Origin: Diphasiastrum complanatum
Taxonomy: Eukaryota; Streptophyta; Lycopodiopsida; Lycopodiales; Lycopodiaceae
Assembly: GCA_029204225.1 (NCBI GenBank)
Contig: CM055095.1
Location: 13,205,440 to 13,269,439, forward strand
Length of the DNA: 64,000 bases
Direction: 5' to 3'
Part shown: positions 1 through 12,100 of the stretch, in pieces
Layout of the letters: every line of letters begins with the position of its first letter
Numbering within the stretch: the stretch's first letter is position 1
Position numbers and translations under genes: made by a program
The notes under the pieces: model-generated
The model's input: only the letters and a program-made list of their open reading frames with translations
Told to the model about the DNA's origin: nothing
The model's database searches: none

Positions 1-940
1 CATTACTCATAACATTAAACAACTTATATTTAATTAGTGATTTTGGAAGGTAGTTTGTTGCTTTGCCCTGAGTCTTATCTTTTCCAATCACCTAACATTG
101 ATGGTAAAAGAAAGCATGGAATTTGAAACCTGGAAGTTGTGGATCCTTGGCACTTGAGGTGTTCAGCCTACTTTTATCTGCGTTTAAGTTCATGTGTCCT
201 TTTGCTCTTTGATCATTCTCAATCAGACTACAAATCCGAATTCTGAGATGTGATATTACAAGGAGGTTGCTAAACGACTTCTAAAAGGTCCTTAGTAACT
301 CATTACTCTACATGCAAGCAGCTCAATCTGTATGACCATAAAATATGACAATAAACTAGACTTTAATAAAATTTGCACAAAGGAGGAGATCAGAATGCAT
401 CATTTCAGAACGATGTGCATCTATGATTACAATTGAATACCACCCTGTTCCTAGTGTTACTGGAGTTCATCATATATTACAGCATCAATCTCTGAACCTT
501 CCAATGACACGTTTATTACAAAGATATTTTGTCAATTCTTCTTACGGCATAGTTCATTCATAACGATTCTCAAGGTGTATGTCCCCCAATTTGTTGGCAG
601 CATATTTCCTAGGAACGAAACGGAACCGTTCCTAAGAAGGCGTTCCTAGGAATGGTTCCGTACCATTTCTAGTGCACCTAAGGATGTTCCCAAGGTATAA
701 TTGCTCTTCTTTTTTACACCCCCCTTAAATCCTATTATAGCCTCACTTAACATGCGGTGAAATCCGCTTCATAAGAATCATTGAAAGTATTTTCTCAGTT
801 TCCAAGAAAAAGGCTTCCATAGTAAAATAAGGGTTTGTATTCATATTCATGTTCCTAAGTTCCCAAGTCCATGTTCCCAAGTTCCTGTTCCTAGACCTAA
901 GTTCCTGAAGACCTAAAATAAAAACGACTACACTCACGTT
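1..940. other. non-coding, no gene recognised
   Basis: No plausible gene seen on either strand. Around 600-675 there is a short GC-richer patch of inverted and repeated units (variants of CCTAGGAACG and GGAACCGTTCC), and 840-905 repeats variants of GTTCCCAAG. These look like the decayed ends of a small transposon, but I could not find matching terminal repeats or a target duplication. Confidence 0.4.
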
Positions 941-999
941 CATTTAAACACATTGGAATTTCTCCCATGGATCCAATGTCGTCAAGTAGATGTGATCCG

Positions 1000-1430
1000 A
1001 TACCAAATTTAATTTGAAGTGGCGGAAACCTTTACAAAGATCTAGAAGTCTTTTGAGGGGAGCTTGCGCACTCATTCCATTGTCTGAAACTAAGGGAAGT
1101 CTGAAATTTATGGAATACAACAGAGTAGAAATATCTAGAGCACTTGGAACTATGATCACTAACAATATCTGAAGACAAGCCATAGGCCCTAAACAAATGT
1201 TCCACAACGATTTGAGCTAAATCAAAAGCTTTTACCTTCATTTTCACAAGAATAAAGGTAGCTAACTTGGTAAGGCAATCAAATAATACGCAAATAGCAT
1301 CATTACCTTTCAACGCCTTGGAAAGACCAACTACAAAATCCATCTAAATACTCTCCCACCTTATCGATGGAATCCCAATGGCAATAACAGTCCTCCAATT
1401 TTTAAGTGATCGGCTTTAGCCATCTTCCAT
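1000..1430 (-). pseudogene. Ty3/gypsy integrase fossil
   Basis: Reading the minus strand down from about 1430 gives a weak match to the linker before a gypsy integrase core (GGLLLPLG), then the core start MDFVVGLSKALKGNDA and LAQIVVEHLFRAYGL.SDIVSDH. This aligns with the two Asp-containing blocks of the rve integrase fold (MDFIVGLPK and GLPSGIVSDRD in the intact copy at 52 kb of this window). Frames shift at about 1340 and after 1130, and no reverse transcriptase or LTR is attached. It is an old, non-functional remnant. Identification rests on the MDFVVGL and IVSD blocks. Confidence 0.7.
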
Positions 1431-3480
1431 ACCCATTCTTCTTAAGGAAACACCTTACAACGAGCATTTATGGTTGGCATTTATGGTTGTCAATTGCAAG
1501 CTCTTCAATTAGTGTTTACTTCATTAACCACTTTTCGCAATAGCAACATGCAGACAAATCTCAATGCTTCTTGTTTAATGAAGAGAATGTGCATGGTGTA
1601 TACACCTACTATCACTGAGTCATACAAGTTTTCATGAGGAATTATATTTTGTTCAAGTGCAATGACGAGACAATGGTTGATGCTCTCTATTGTTGAGTGG
1701 TTTTCATCACTTAGACAAGAAGTCCTTACTAAATTGAAATATTGTCTTCAAGTTTGCGAACAATTTAGTGAAAACCAAACTCGACCATACACAAGATGCA
1801 AAGATGAGAGGTTCACTTTGAAAATAAATTTGGCTAAGGACTAAAGAGGAAAGGAAGATTGAAGGGTTAGTGGTAGCTACATTTCACACAAAATTTATAC
1901 TATCTGTAGGTTATATACCATGAGGCGCACATGGGCTACATAATAAATTTAGTTATGGTGGACATTAAAAAGACCTATAATCCCAACACAAGCATATGAT
2001 GTAGAGGATAATGCAATGATTCTACAGTTGAGGCTTAGAACATTATTTGAAGGTGACACATTAGTACTAGATATTTGAATAGGCCACAAGATGTGATAGA
2101 TGAAACATAGATCCACAATCAAGTTTCTAAATGTCCTACTTTCTAAATGTCCTACTACAAATTAGGCAAAAGTACATGGTCCTCTATTTTGTTGCATTTA
2201 CATTAGTTATGTCTTGCCATTTATATGCAGATTCTCCATTTATCGCCCCTAGTACGAGAGCGTTTTGAAAAGGGACATGATTGCAATATGGCAGCCTCCA
2301 TAGTGTCCCTGAGTCAACATTTTATTAGAGTACATTTAATTAGTACTAGGAGCTAATTGAATTAGGCCCCTCCTATAAATTCACGAAGTTTGGATAACCA
2401 TAGAAATCTTAGTCTTTTTCACCATTTTTTCATCAATTTTCACTGTCAATCAAGTAGAATTGGATAGAAGTGAGTGTTCGGGTTATGTAACCAAGAAAAT
2501 TGTCAAGAATAGCCACGCATTCGCACAAATGCACTAACCCCATTTGCAAAAACTATGACACAAAAGCAAAGCTTTTATGAGTGCTCATAATGTTTTTGGG
2601 GTAAGTTGGCGACATGTTATCTAGGAAGCAAGCCACCACATCTAACTAACACCTGACTTTCCCTTCAAGGTGTTATTAGCATGGAATTCTCCCTCCAAGA
2701 GCATTCTTTACTTCCTTATTTGACTCAAACAAAGTTCCAAATAATCCATCTTATTGTCATATATCCTGATTCCTATATAGGCTAGCATCCATTACCACCA
2801 AATTTGGAGGAATCCATTCATTTGGACGCTATATGGCCATTTGTTATGGATATAAGCATCTATTTTTTAACTAGCAAAGGATATTATTTAACAAGAAAAG
2901 TTAAACACGACTTTTCATCACATTATTAACACACAATGCTTAATAAACTGCTCACACCATTATAATCTAAGAGCAGTCACCAACTCTAGGCATAAGCATT
3001 ACCGTAATAAAATGTTCCTAATGTGACTCATGTGTCAAGCTTCCAACTTCTACCATTACATTTTTCATTTAGTATTTATGGTTCACTCATGATAAGTTCA
3101 TTTATAAATTTTAGAGTTCCCACCACCCCAAACAGCCCAAAAAAAACCAAAAAAGGCAAAAAAAATCTTATGCTTCCAAGCCACAACAAGCATCTGACGC
3201 AAGTGGTTCTGAAAAAAAGCATAGCACTCTGGAAAGGAAAACAAGATCATTAAAAGACAAAATTGTAATCGATCATGCATTTGATTCCACTCATGATTCA
3301 TGAATTTAATAGTTATTCTCTAGGTGAGATAACTATTACTGATATAAAACAGACATGTTTGACAGCAAACTTTTGACAAATCAGCAAATGTATGAAATAG
3401 ATCATAAATATGAAAATGAAAAAAATTAGGAACTAATGAGGAAACTCAGCTCTCAAACAGATGCCAGTAAATGACAAGGG
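1431..3480. other. non-coding, no gene recognised
   Basis: AT-rich sequence without supported coding potential on either strand. Short open frames exist but have no recognisable motif, splice context or codon bias. Confidence 0.4.
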
Positions 3481-3486
3481 TTTTGG

Positions 3487-3517
3487 ATTAATTAATTAAT
3501 TAATTAATTAATTAATT
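3487..3517. repeat. (ATTA)n microsatellite
   Basis: About eight consecutive AATT/ATTA units directly abut the left end of the hAT-like element. TA-rich tracts are common insertion neighbourhoods, and the tract may hide the element's target duplication. Confidence 0.9.
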
Positions 3518-3638
3518 GCATGAACCGTACCACGGTTCACAAGGTTGCATTGAACCACGGTTTGGACTGACTTTCACGGTTCGAACCATCGAATCGTTCG
3601 GACCCGGTTCGAACCGTCTGGCCCTAAAACCTCGATTT

Positions 3639-3642
<4 letters not shown>

Positions 3643-3702
<60 letters not shown>

Positions 3703-3880
3703 TGGTGTGATTTTGTGTGTGATTATGTGAGTGATTGTGTGATATTTTGTGTGTGTGTGTGTGTCTTTTGATGTGTACAATGTGTGTGAGTGAATCAGTG
3801 CTTGTGTGTGAGAGACAGTGTGTGTGTGTGTGTGTGTGATATTATGATATTGCGCGTGTGTGTGTGTGTGACATGTGTGC

Positions 3881-3922
<42 letters not shown>

Positions 3923-3925
3923 GAA
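3643..3925. repeat. (GA)n followed by interrupted (TG)n tracts
   Basis: An uninterrupted GA run (3643-3699) is followed by a 220-bp TG-rich stretch with several pure TG runs. It lies inside the hAT element just after its left subterminal repeats. Alternating TG can adopt Z-DNA, but no function is inferred. Confidence 0.9.
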
Positions 3926-4078
3926 TCTTGATGGGGTTCAATGTGGGGCCTAGGCAGTGGGCATTGTGAGAGGGGTGTGGGACCTGGGTAGCTACTTAGT
4001 TAGAAGTTAGAACATATCCGAGTTAGTAGTTAGTAGTTAGTAGTTACTAGAGTCTAGTTAGAACTTAGAACTTAGAGA

Positions 4079-4079
4079 G

Positions 4080-4150
<71 letters not shown>

Positions 4151-4166
4151 TGAGAGAGAGAGAGGG
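4079..4166. repeat. (TG)n microsatellite
   Basis: About 34 uninterrupted TG units end in GAGAGAGAG, immediately upstream of the BED-finger exon of the transposase. It would lie in the 5' leader of any transposase transcript. Confidence 0.95.
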
Positions 4167-4171
4167 CCACC

Positions 4172-5850
4172 ATGCCGAGGGATAGGGATCCCTTGTGGGA
4201 TCACGTCACCATCAATGCGGCCTATGGCACATCGGGCACGAAGAGATGGACTTGCAAATACTATCACCAGTCTTACACTGGAGGGCCCACACGCATCAAG
4301 GCACCTTTGTTACGTATGAGGGGGTACGAGATTGCCCCTTGCATGCATGCTCCTGACACACTCTTCACTCCTGTCGCATCGGAGGAGGTTGGCCCTTCGA
4401 GGATGGGGCCCAGACCGAGAGGTAAACATTCAACTCTAAGACTCTTACACTTCAAAGTTCAAACATTGATCAAGTTTTAAGTTTTAACTTTTAGCTCACA
4501 TGATACATCAAGTTTCAACCTCGCTTCCCATGGCCCAGAGGATAGAGCTGCAGATGAGGCTGGGCCTAGTACCTAGCCTGACCCGCCTTCTAGTGCAGGA
4601 TCTTCGACATTGTATAATAATTAATTATTACTTTGTCTTGACTCTTCAATCTTGATTCCTCCTCTGGTTGAGCAGGTGGGAGTGGTTTCATAGGCCCCTG
4701 CATGCCATGGCCCACATACTCCATCCACTTTCGAGGAATGAGGAGCAGTTCACAGATAGGGAGCTCAGGGATGGCTGGAATGCCTATATCTCCCGAGTTT
4801 ATCCTAATGTACGCGAGTAGGATAACCTGCTAGATGAGCTTCAGATTTTTAGGCAAGAGACCTTGGAGTTCGCCACTGGCCCAGCACTTTCGAGAGAGGG
4901 TAATAAACTGACCATGTGGCATGGTCCATTACAGTTTAAACTTGTTACTTCACATTTTACTGCACAGTTAGTCAATAATATTGTAACCTGATGGAACTTG
5001 GAACTTGGTTGCAACTTGCTAGTAGTAAGTACTAACTGCCCCTTAACTGTGATTCAGGCCAGCTACATCCCGTGTCATGGTGGTCGAAGTTTGGGGTTTG
5101 ATGTCCCCAAATTGCGTCGCCTTGCCATCAGGATTCTCTCACAGGACTGCACTGCAGTCGCGTGTGAGAGAAACTGGAGTGTCCATTCCATGATTCACAC
5201 GAAGAAGAGAAATCGAATATCATCAGCGCAGTTGGAGAGGTTGGTGTACGTACACGCCAACCTGAGACTTTTGGGTAGACTCCAGACCACCGCAGAGCCT
5301 ATCCAGGTAACTTGTAAGCCATAAATTATAATTTCTAAATTCTAACATGTATCCATCATCCCAAGTGGCAGGACCCAGTTGGCAATTAGTAGATACTAAA
5401 TAGATCATATTACATACTACATAGTAGATACTAGACTGTCTATGTAGCTAAATTTTAACTTTTGTCGGGACTCGGCCCTCCAAATTTTGTCTTGATTTCA
5501 ATGTGAATTGTGACATGTGCGTAGGTTAATCTCGATCTGATTGATGTGGCAAAGATTCCAAAGTTGCCACCGAGAGACCACTCAAAGGAGGACGTATACG
5601 CATTCCTCCATGAGGAGGTCATGCAGAGTGCAGGTGAGAAATTAGGATTGTCTAAGGTGACAGGTCTAGAATTAAATTTTCGAGGTTTGAAGTTACTAAT
5701 TATCGTAAATGTAATTTACTAATTTGCAGGCAATAACATGTGTGTCCCTCTTTGTGTGCACTGTGCAGGGCCTGTCACTCGAGCCTACCACTCGAGAGGC
5801 CACAACAAGCTCCACAGCACCACCAACGAGTGGGAGGAGTCTCAGGCGTA
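4172..5850 (+). pseudogene. hAT transposase, central core missing
   Basis: Several exon-like blocks can be read. The first (to 4421, donor GAGAG|GTAAAC) encodes DPLWDHVT...RWTCKYYHQSYTGG...RIKAPLL, a BED zinc finger in which the second Cys and one His are replaced (CKYY and KAPLL where CxxC and RxHLL are usual). The second (4677-4899) contains RPLHAMAHILHPLSR, the usual hAT segment, but with an in-frame TAG after YPNVRE. The third (5057-5308) is the hAT dimerisation domain: LRRLAIRILSQDC..ACERNW then HTKKRNRIS.AQLERLVYVH.NLRL. Two small exons follow (5525-5634, 5769-5850). The DUF659 region and RNase H-like catalytic core that should lie between the finger and the dimerisation domain are absent. 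The protein cannot transpose DNA by itself; the element would depend on a relative. Confidence 0.8.
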
Positions 5851-7500
5851 GGAGAGCTTAGAGTGCTGACTGCTGCCTACTCAATGCTCATTGATGTCAG
5901 ATGATTGTATATTAGATCATTGTAGTTACTAGTTAGTAGTCTGTAGATGACACTACGATGTTCATGTCACTAGATGAGCATTGACTCTTGAGTTGTTTAC
6001 AATGTAGTATGTACACATCATGATTTATCATCAGACACATCGCGCATTACATTGGTGACCGGACTCATGAGGCACCTGGCATTTGTATTTACTATAATGT
6101 TATGATTTATGAATCATGATATATTATGGATTCTAGAATCTAGTTTCAAGTTTCAAGTTTCTGATTCCTGAAGTTAAGTTTTAACTGTAGTATGTACTAT
6201 GTAGTCTGTTTAATGTTAGTCGATTATCTAATTACTAATGGTTAAAGCCTTAAAGGTTTAAAGTTTAAACTTTAAAGTTTTACAATTTTGATTTTGGTAT
6301 TTAAATTTTAATGTATTATGTTAGAAGTTCCTAGTTAGAACATAGTAGTTACTAGTTAGAACTTAGAAGTTAGTGAACTGTAGTTACATATGTGACATGT
6401 CATATAGATAATAGAATGTTTAATGTTAAAATTTCAATGTTGAATGATGAATGATGATGACAGATGTAAGATTAATCTAAGTTTCTAACCTAAATTTTTT
6501 TGGCTTTCTCAAGAGTCAAACATTGTCATAACCTTCTTGTTTATTCTTTTCTCCGATCTCGACATTGCAATTTGGCATTTGTAAATAAGTTTAAACTTCA
6601 ACTTTCAAGTTTCAACTTTGAAACAAAATTACAATTTACAATCTACAGTCCTAGTACCTAGTACCTACGTAGTACGTAGTACGATCTTGGGTCTAGACTC
6701 TAGACTCTACCTAGTAGCTAGCTAGTAGCTGCAGCCTGCCATTATCCATATCAGTGATCACTGATCAATGTAGACTGTAGTCTGTATCAGACTAGTAAGT
6801 GGACCGTGGTCACGACTCACGACTCACTAGTTAGTAGTTAGAAGTTAGAAGTTAAAACTTAGTACTAAGACTTTACTTTTAAGTAGTCAGTGGTGAGTCG
6901 TGACTGGTCACTAATTAGTAAGAACTATAATCTATTATCAGGAATCAGAATTCAGCTCTAGCCTTTGAGCTCAAGCCTCAAATTTCAATTATACTCCAGG
7001 CTCCTAATTTCTAAACCTTGAGTTCCAACCGGCAACGTCCAAGTGGCCACTGGCAAGTTCCAACTCGTTACAACTTACTCGGATCCACACTTGTCACTCA
7101 CAGTCCTAAGTCTCGACTCTCCTTAGCAAGCAGTTGCCAGTGTCAAGTGAGCACTTAGCAGATCCTTGTACCTGGGTAGTAGGGGGCCGGGGCCACTGGA
7201 CCAGGATATGGTTACAACTTACAAGTTAGTAGTTACAAGTTACGACTTACAACTTTGAACTTTCAAGTTTCAACTTACTGCAGTTCTCTTAAACTTGGGT
7301 CATAATGTCATTCTAATTTCTGTAAATTCTGTTTTGAAAATTGAACCTTGAAAGTTGATACGACAGGTCACACCATCACAAGAGAACTGATTATCCTAAA
7401 TTCTGATATCTATAAATTTAGAGGAAGATTGAAATTGTTTAGCTATTAAAATTTAAGTATCTATACTTTCAGTGAATGTTTGACTTTTTTTTTAAAGAAT
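5851..7500. other. non-coding interior of hAT element
   Basis: Low-complexity sequence built from short shuffled units such as TAGTTAGTAGTTAGAAGTT, CTAGTACCTAG and GTTTCAAGTTTCAACTT. No coding potential seen. Such filler is typical of degenerate DNA transposon interiors. Confidence 0.5.
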
Positions 7501-7862
7501 TGGAAAAAAAAAGGTTCGAACCGTTTTCCAATTCGAACCTGGCCTGGCGGTTCGAACCTCAAAGAATCGGTTCGAACCGGCCGGTTCGAATCGACCTGTT
7601 CGAATCGAGATGCAACCTTGACGGTTCATGAACCATGGCACGGTTCATGCCACGGTTCCCCAAGCCCATAGTACCCACAGAACCGTGGGTACTGTGGGCA
7701 CAATCAGCTTTAGCTAAACCAATCTCAAGATTAGCCATCATCATATTCGAATTAAGGATGAATATGTTCAAAAGACGGTTTTTCAAGCAGGTTTGGACAT
7801 AATAACTTTTCAAGTATGCCACTCTAGCTGAAACAACTACATTGAACATTCTTGATGCTAAT

Positions 7863-8025
7863 CATAGTTGCACTTGCAATTCTAGAATCACGATTCGCGA
7901 ATTGCTGGCCCAAAAAACCAGCAATTCGCTGCGAATTGCTGTTTTTTTCCTTTAAATTGCACCAATAAAAATTTCATTCGTGATTCGCTGCAGCGAATCA
8001 CAAATCGCGATTCGTTGCAACTATG
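7863..8025. mobile_element. hAT-type MITE, 163 bp, with 8-bp TSD
   Basis: The terminal inverted repeat CATAGTTGCA starts at 7863 and its exact reverse complement TGCAACTATG ends at 8025. The 8-bp direct repeat ATGCTAAT flanks it perfectly on both sides (7855-7862 and 8026-8033). An 8-bp duplication and a 10-bp TIR starting with CA are the signature of hAT transposons. The interior is strongly self-complementary: CGAATTGCTGG...CCAGCAATTCG hairpins, and the perfect 18-bp palindrome GATTCGCTGCAGCGAATC. No coding capacity. Its TIR differs from that of the larger hAT element at 3.5-7.65 kb, so that element is probably not its source. Confidence 0.92.
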
Positions 8026-8439
8026 ATGCTAATGAATACGGTGCTTTTCATTTCGATGGAAAAGTTTGTCATGAATATTTATTAACAGCAAGTATCTGCC
8101 CAAGCTTAAAAAACAACTTCATATTGTCTTTACGGAACTATGAGACAATGCTTTGCATGCCAATAAGAAGAAAACATGAGTGTAGGACTAGAATGGAATA
8201 CCTCAATCACATACTGACACGAAGGGACTTGAGGGAAAACCAACCAACTAAATTGGTTGACGTAAAGAATTGAACGAGATATACAAACATAAGTGTGGTA
8301 TATTCATTTCATAGATTTCTCAGTTTTGTCTCAAATTCCTTGAGGCTTATTCTAAGGTAGCTGCTGCTTTGCCGTCTCAACTACAAGATAATGGTATAAT
8401 TAATTTGAGGCCTCAAGTAAAAAATAGTTTTCAGAGACA

Positions 8440-8700
8440 AAAGAGGCAATGGTGATAACTTCCATGTTCAAAATTGTCAATCATTTTGCCTTATAAATGG
8501 ATGATAGTGGCACGGTTGTGGATGCATTATTACATCAAGAAGGTACATCAATTGCCTTCTAAAGCAAAAAGCCCGCTCCTACACAACAAACGCATGAGCA
8601 ACTAGTATGCAATCATACATGCACTCAAAGTACGATGTCACTATTTGTATGGTGCTTGATTCTATGTCAATATTTAACACCTTCATCATTCAGCTCAAGT
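8440..8700 (+). pseudogene. Ty3/gypsy RNase H fossil
   Basis: The plus strand reads DDSGTVVDALLHQEGTSIAF, a stop, then SKKPAPTQQTHEQL. This parallels [39 protein letters not shown] of the intact copy at 51.2 kb. The first Asp-containing strand and the SKKL..TQ..Y block of the gypsy RNase H are recognisable, with one stop and drift. No LTR or neighbouring domain was identified. It lies just downstream of the last BUB1 exon found. Confidence 0.7.
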
Positions 8701-9134
8701 GAAACGTTCACTAGGTGAGGTGTGTCAAGGTGAAAAAAGAATTCATCATGCAAGTTTGATACCAAAAAAAAAAAAAATTAGGCCATGATGCATTTTCTCA
8801 CCTAATGTATCAAAAGTGCTTCATAGCGAGAGATTCCCTTTTTATTAAAACCAAGATCCACAAAAGCAAAGATTCAAGTGGTTGCACAGATTATTGAGTT
8901 TTTAAGTATTAGTGAACTCTACTCATAAGTTACTGTCATTGTATAGCTTCCATTCAATATTGATTTTGAGCACTTGCCAGAAAAATTTTTATTAAAAGAA
9001 ATCGAAGCAACCAAAAACACAAAAGAATATTTCTCAAGCAATCAAATTTCTAGGTGTAACAGACCAAAAACAAAAAACGGCTTTAAATGGATAGTCCAGC
9101 ACCATTTTTTTCTTAAAAATTTAACAAGTCAATA

Positions 9135-12100
9135 TTACTCATTAAAATCGTACCGTTTGAAGGGAGCTTTGGGCCTGTATAGGAAACGTTGATCTTGGCC
9201 AGCTTTCACATCAAGTTCCATATAGCAACCATGCAGCATACAATGTACCACACCACATAAACCATATGTGTCCGCCTGTAGATTATAAGAAGTAACTTTT
9301 CATATACTCAAGGAACAGATCTTGACCGCGAGCTATTGACACACTTTTGAAAGATAAAAGACCCATGCATTGAGATGCAAATTTCAGTTGCTCAACTTGA
9401 TATCAGGCATTTCAAAAAAAGTTCTTGAATCCTACCTGAAAAGACCATGGTCTATTTTCCACCATTTCAATGCAACGAAATGCAGAAGTCTTGCAATCTC
9501 CCACAAATTCTGTACCCTCTGGATAAAGCGTAGTGTCAATGCTTCTTCCCCAATCTATCAAGCAGAGTCCCTGGCATAAGAGTCACTCATATGAGCCGAA
9601 GAAGAACGGCTCAGTGATGGGGGCATAGCAATTAAATATAATTATCTGAACATCATACAATAAGCACGGACTTAAAATCAAACTGCTAGCAAGATTTACC
9701 AAAGCAATAGTACTTGGTAGTAATAGTAACTCTAAGGATATTTTACCTGATGCTTCCAGCAACCAGATCTGTTTGGTGTCCATTCCTCCCATTCCTCACT
9801 GTATAAAATTTAATTATCTCACCATATGAACATGCAAAACAAGATCTGCATTGAATTGATTCAATCTGCAGAAAAAATGTGTTTCCAGTAACACCAAAGT
9901 TGAAGCCACAACAGTTCTAACTGTTCTATATACAGGTTGGAGTGCTATATTCCAAGACAATCAACAAAATATGTGGGATGTCCCCTTATGTTATCCTTTA
10001 TCAAAATTTCAATCAACTATTGATTCAAGAAAGAAACAAAGATCCTTGTAAGAACAATTTAATATGACTTTGAGAATCTAGCAGAGCAAAGAATATCAAA
10101 GTGGAATCTAATTGAGGTAAAGAAGATTCTAAAATGTCGCCTGACTCAGCTTGTAGATTCAGCAAAAAAAATTCTTGAAAATTAGTAAGAAATGCAAAAC
10201 AGAAAACGTCACCCTGAAAATTACGACAAAGGCATGCATAGCTTCAGTTTTTAAGTGGATTTCAACAGTTTGGCTGGAATAGAGGTAATCAGATGGACAT
10301 CTGTAGGCACCTGACTGCTACAACAATTGCGAATATAAGTTGAAAAGGTACATGCTTGCATTATAACAAAAACATCTGGTTTCCTACACGTGTTCCCAAT
10401 AGTGAAAAGAAACAAACTTGCTCACCTTTCATTACGTATAAGGAGATTATCAGGCTTAAAATCTGCATGAATTATGCCAACAGAGTGCAAGATTTCCAAT
10501 ATGTGCAACATTTCAATGGTATAGTACATGCAGAGCACCTCTTCCATCTTTTGATTAGTAGCCAGGTAAGAATTTATGACATCCTGCGAATCCACAAAGA
10601 CAATTTATTAACATATCAGGTAACTTCTATGTTCCAGAAAAGTTTAAATTATCTATTCACCAGAAAAATATCTTTTTATTCTGGAATGCCATAGATATCC
10701 GAATACCTGTAATGTTCCATGCTGGCCATAATCAGCAACCATTATACTGAAATCAGCATAAACATCCATTTGCCATGCATATCCAAAATTGTTTCTCTAC
10801 AAAAGGATAGCAAACTGTCTTAGTATTTGTAATCGCACATCTGACACATAAACTACAGAAGCTTTCTTCGAAGAGCAGGCCAGTAAATTGTGTACTACTG
10901 AACTAATTGGTAAGGATTGAAAGCTTTCCATCTGCTTATAGCACTTCTGTCCTCAAAATGAACTGCACATACTTCCTCTTTGGGAATACGCTTATCTAGT
11001 TGTCGATAAACGTAGAACTCCCAGGGACAGGGAGGCTTCTGGACCTGTTTCACAGAAAAGCTACTCCAAATTCAGTTTTCTTCACATTTGCGGAAACCGA
11101 ATATGAAGCAGCCAACGAGCAGAAAAATAGCACTAAACAAAGTTGCATCTCCCCAAAGTATACCTTCAAAACAACAGTACTTTCAGAATCATCATCATAA
11201 GCCTGATAAACTCGAGCAAAGGCACCCTCTCCAATGCATCCTTTCAAAAGATAAGTTTTGTTGCCTGTCCTAGTACAACAAAGACAAAGATGCAGAGATC
11301 TTAGTATTATCTTAACCAAATTGAAAAAGGAAGTACAAGAATTTTGAACATAGGCATATGCACATACTTCATACACTAAACAAGCAATGAAAAGAATAAG
11401 CACTTGTACAAAAAAAAACAAAAACTTCTCAACTTGTTCAAATCTCTGTTATATATTGATCCTTCTTTGAACATTGTAGCCATTCCAATTCACTGTGTCA
11501 TCATACAAGTTGTCATATTATATGACAACACAAGTGACCAGCATAAACTTGCTGACATACACACATATTTAAAAAAATCAATGTCTGTGAAGTTCAACAA
11601 TTTAGAGCATTGGACCTACCAAGCTCCAGACTCTTGTTTCGTGCAGTTTTTTTAAGTGTTGAAAGCACAGCACTGCCGCTGTACTTCTTGCTACTAAAAT
11701 GGAAGCCCTGCAATATTTTGTTGAAACAAACATGGCATCAGTAGCAAGTACCTAACCTGTCAAGAGAAACCTTCATCAACTTCAGTGTTATCGCATTATT
11801 TGGATTGGAGAGTAGAACTGATGTTTGCAGTCCTTCATTCGAGTTGCAATTCTTGAACAAATTAGAACCGATTAGACTTCTAAGTTCCTTATAGTTCTTA
11901 ACACCTGAAGTTAATATAGCACTTTGGTATGCTGATGTACTAATGCAAAGCAAAATCATACTGTCAAATATGATCATGTCATTAAAGTAACCTGTTTCCT
12001 GGGCATCAATCATAATAGCATTTTAACTTTGATCGCAATCTCAAGTAATACGATGTCCAGATTTTGTCTTTTCGTAATTACCACTGTTGTTGATTTTTTT

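Larger units (their letters stand above)
3518..7650 (+). mobile_element. hAT-type DNA transposon, internally deleted
   Basis: The two ends form an imperfect inverted repeat. The left end begins GCATGAACCGTACCACGG and soon reads AAGGTTGCAT. The reverse complement of the right end begins GCATGAACCGTGCCATGG and also reaches AAGGTTGCAT. Both ends then carry arrays of TTCGAACC-type palindromes (3570-3625 and 7510-7610), typical of subterminal transposase-binding repeats. Inside, on the plus strand, are a degraded BED zinc finger (4172-4421) and a hAT C-terminal dimerisation domain (5057-5308). Exact ends are uncertain because no clean 8-bp target duplication could be read; the left flank is an ATTA tract. 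Confidence 0.65.

Noticed and set aside
3570-3625. GGTTCGAACC motifs as tRNA genes (B-box match)
   Set aside because: No cloverleaf, A-box or acceptor stem around them; they are palindromic subterminal repeats of the hAT-like element.
3574-4267. Long His-Thr or Ser-Leu repeat frames across the microsatellites
   Set aside because: They are translations of (TG)n and (GA)n and not proteins.
8290-8400. Candidate missing BUB1 C-lobe exon downstream of 9135
   Set aside because: The minus strand reads LRISLKEFETKLRNL-stop, only vaguely like the expected helices, with no matching splice site or DLW-type block.
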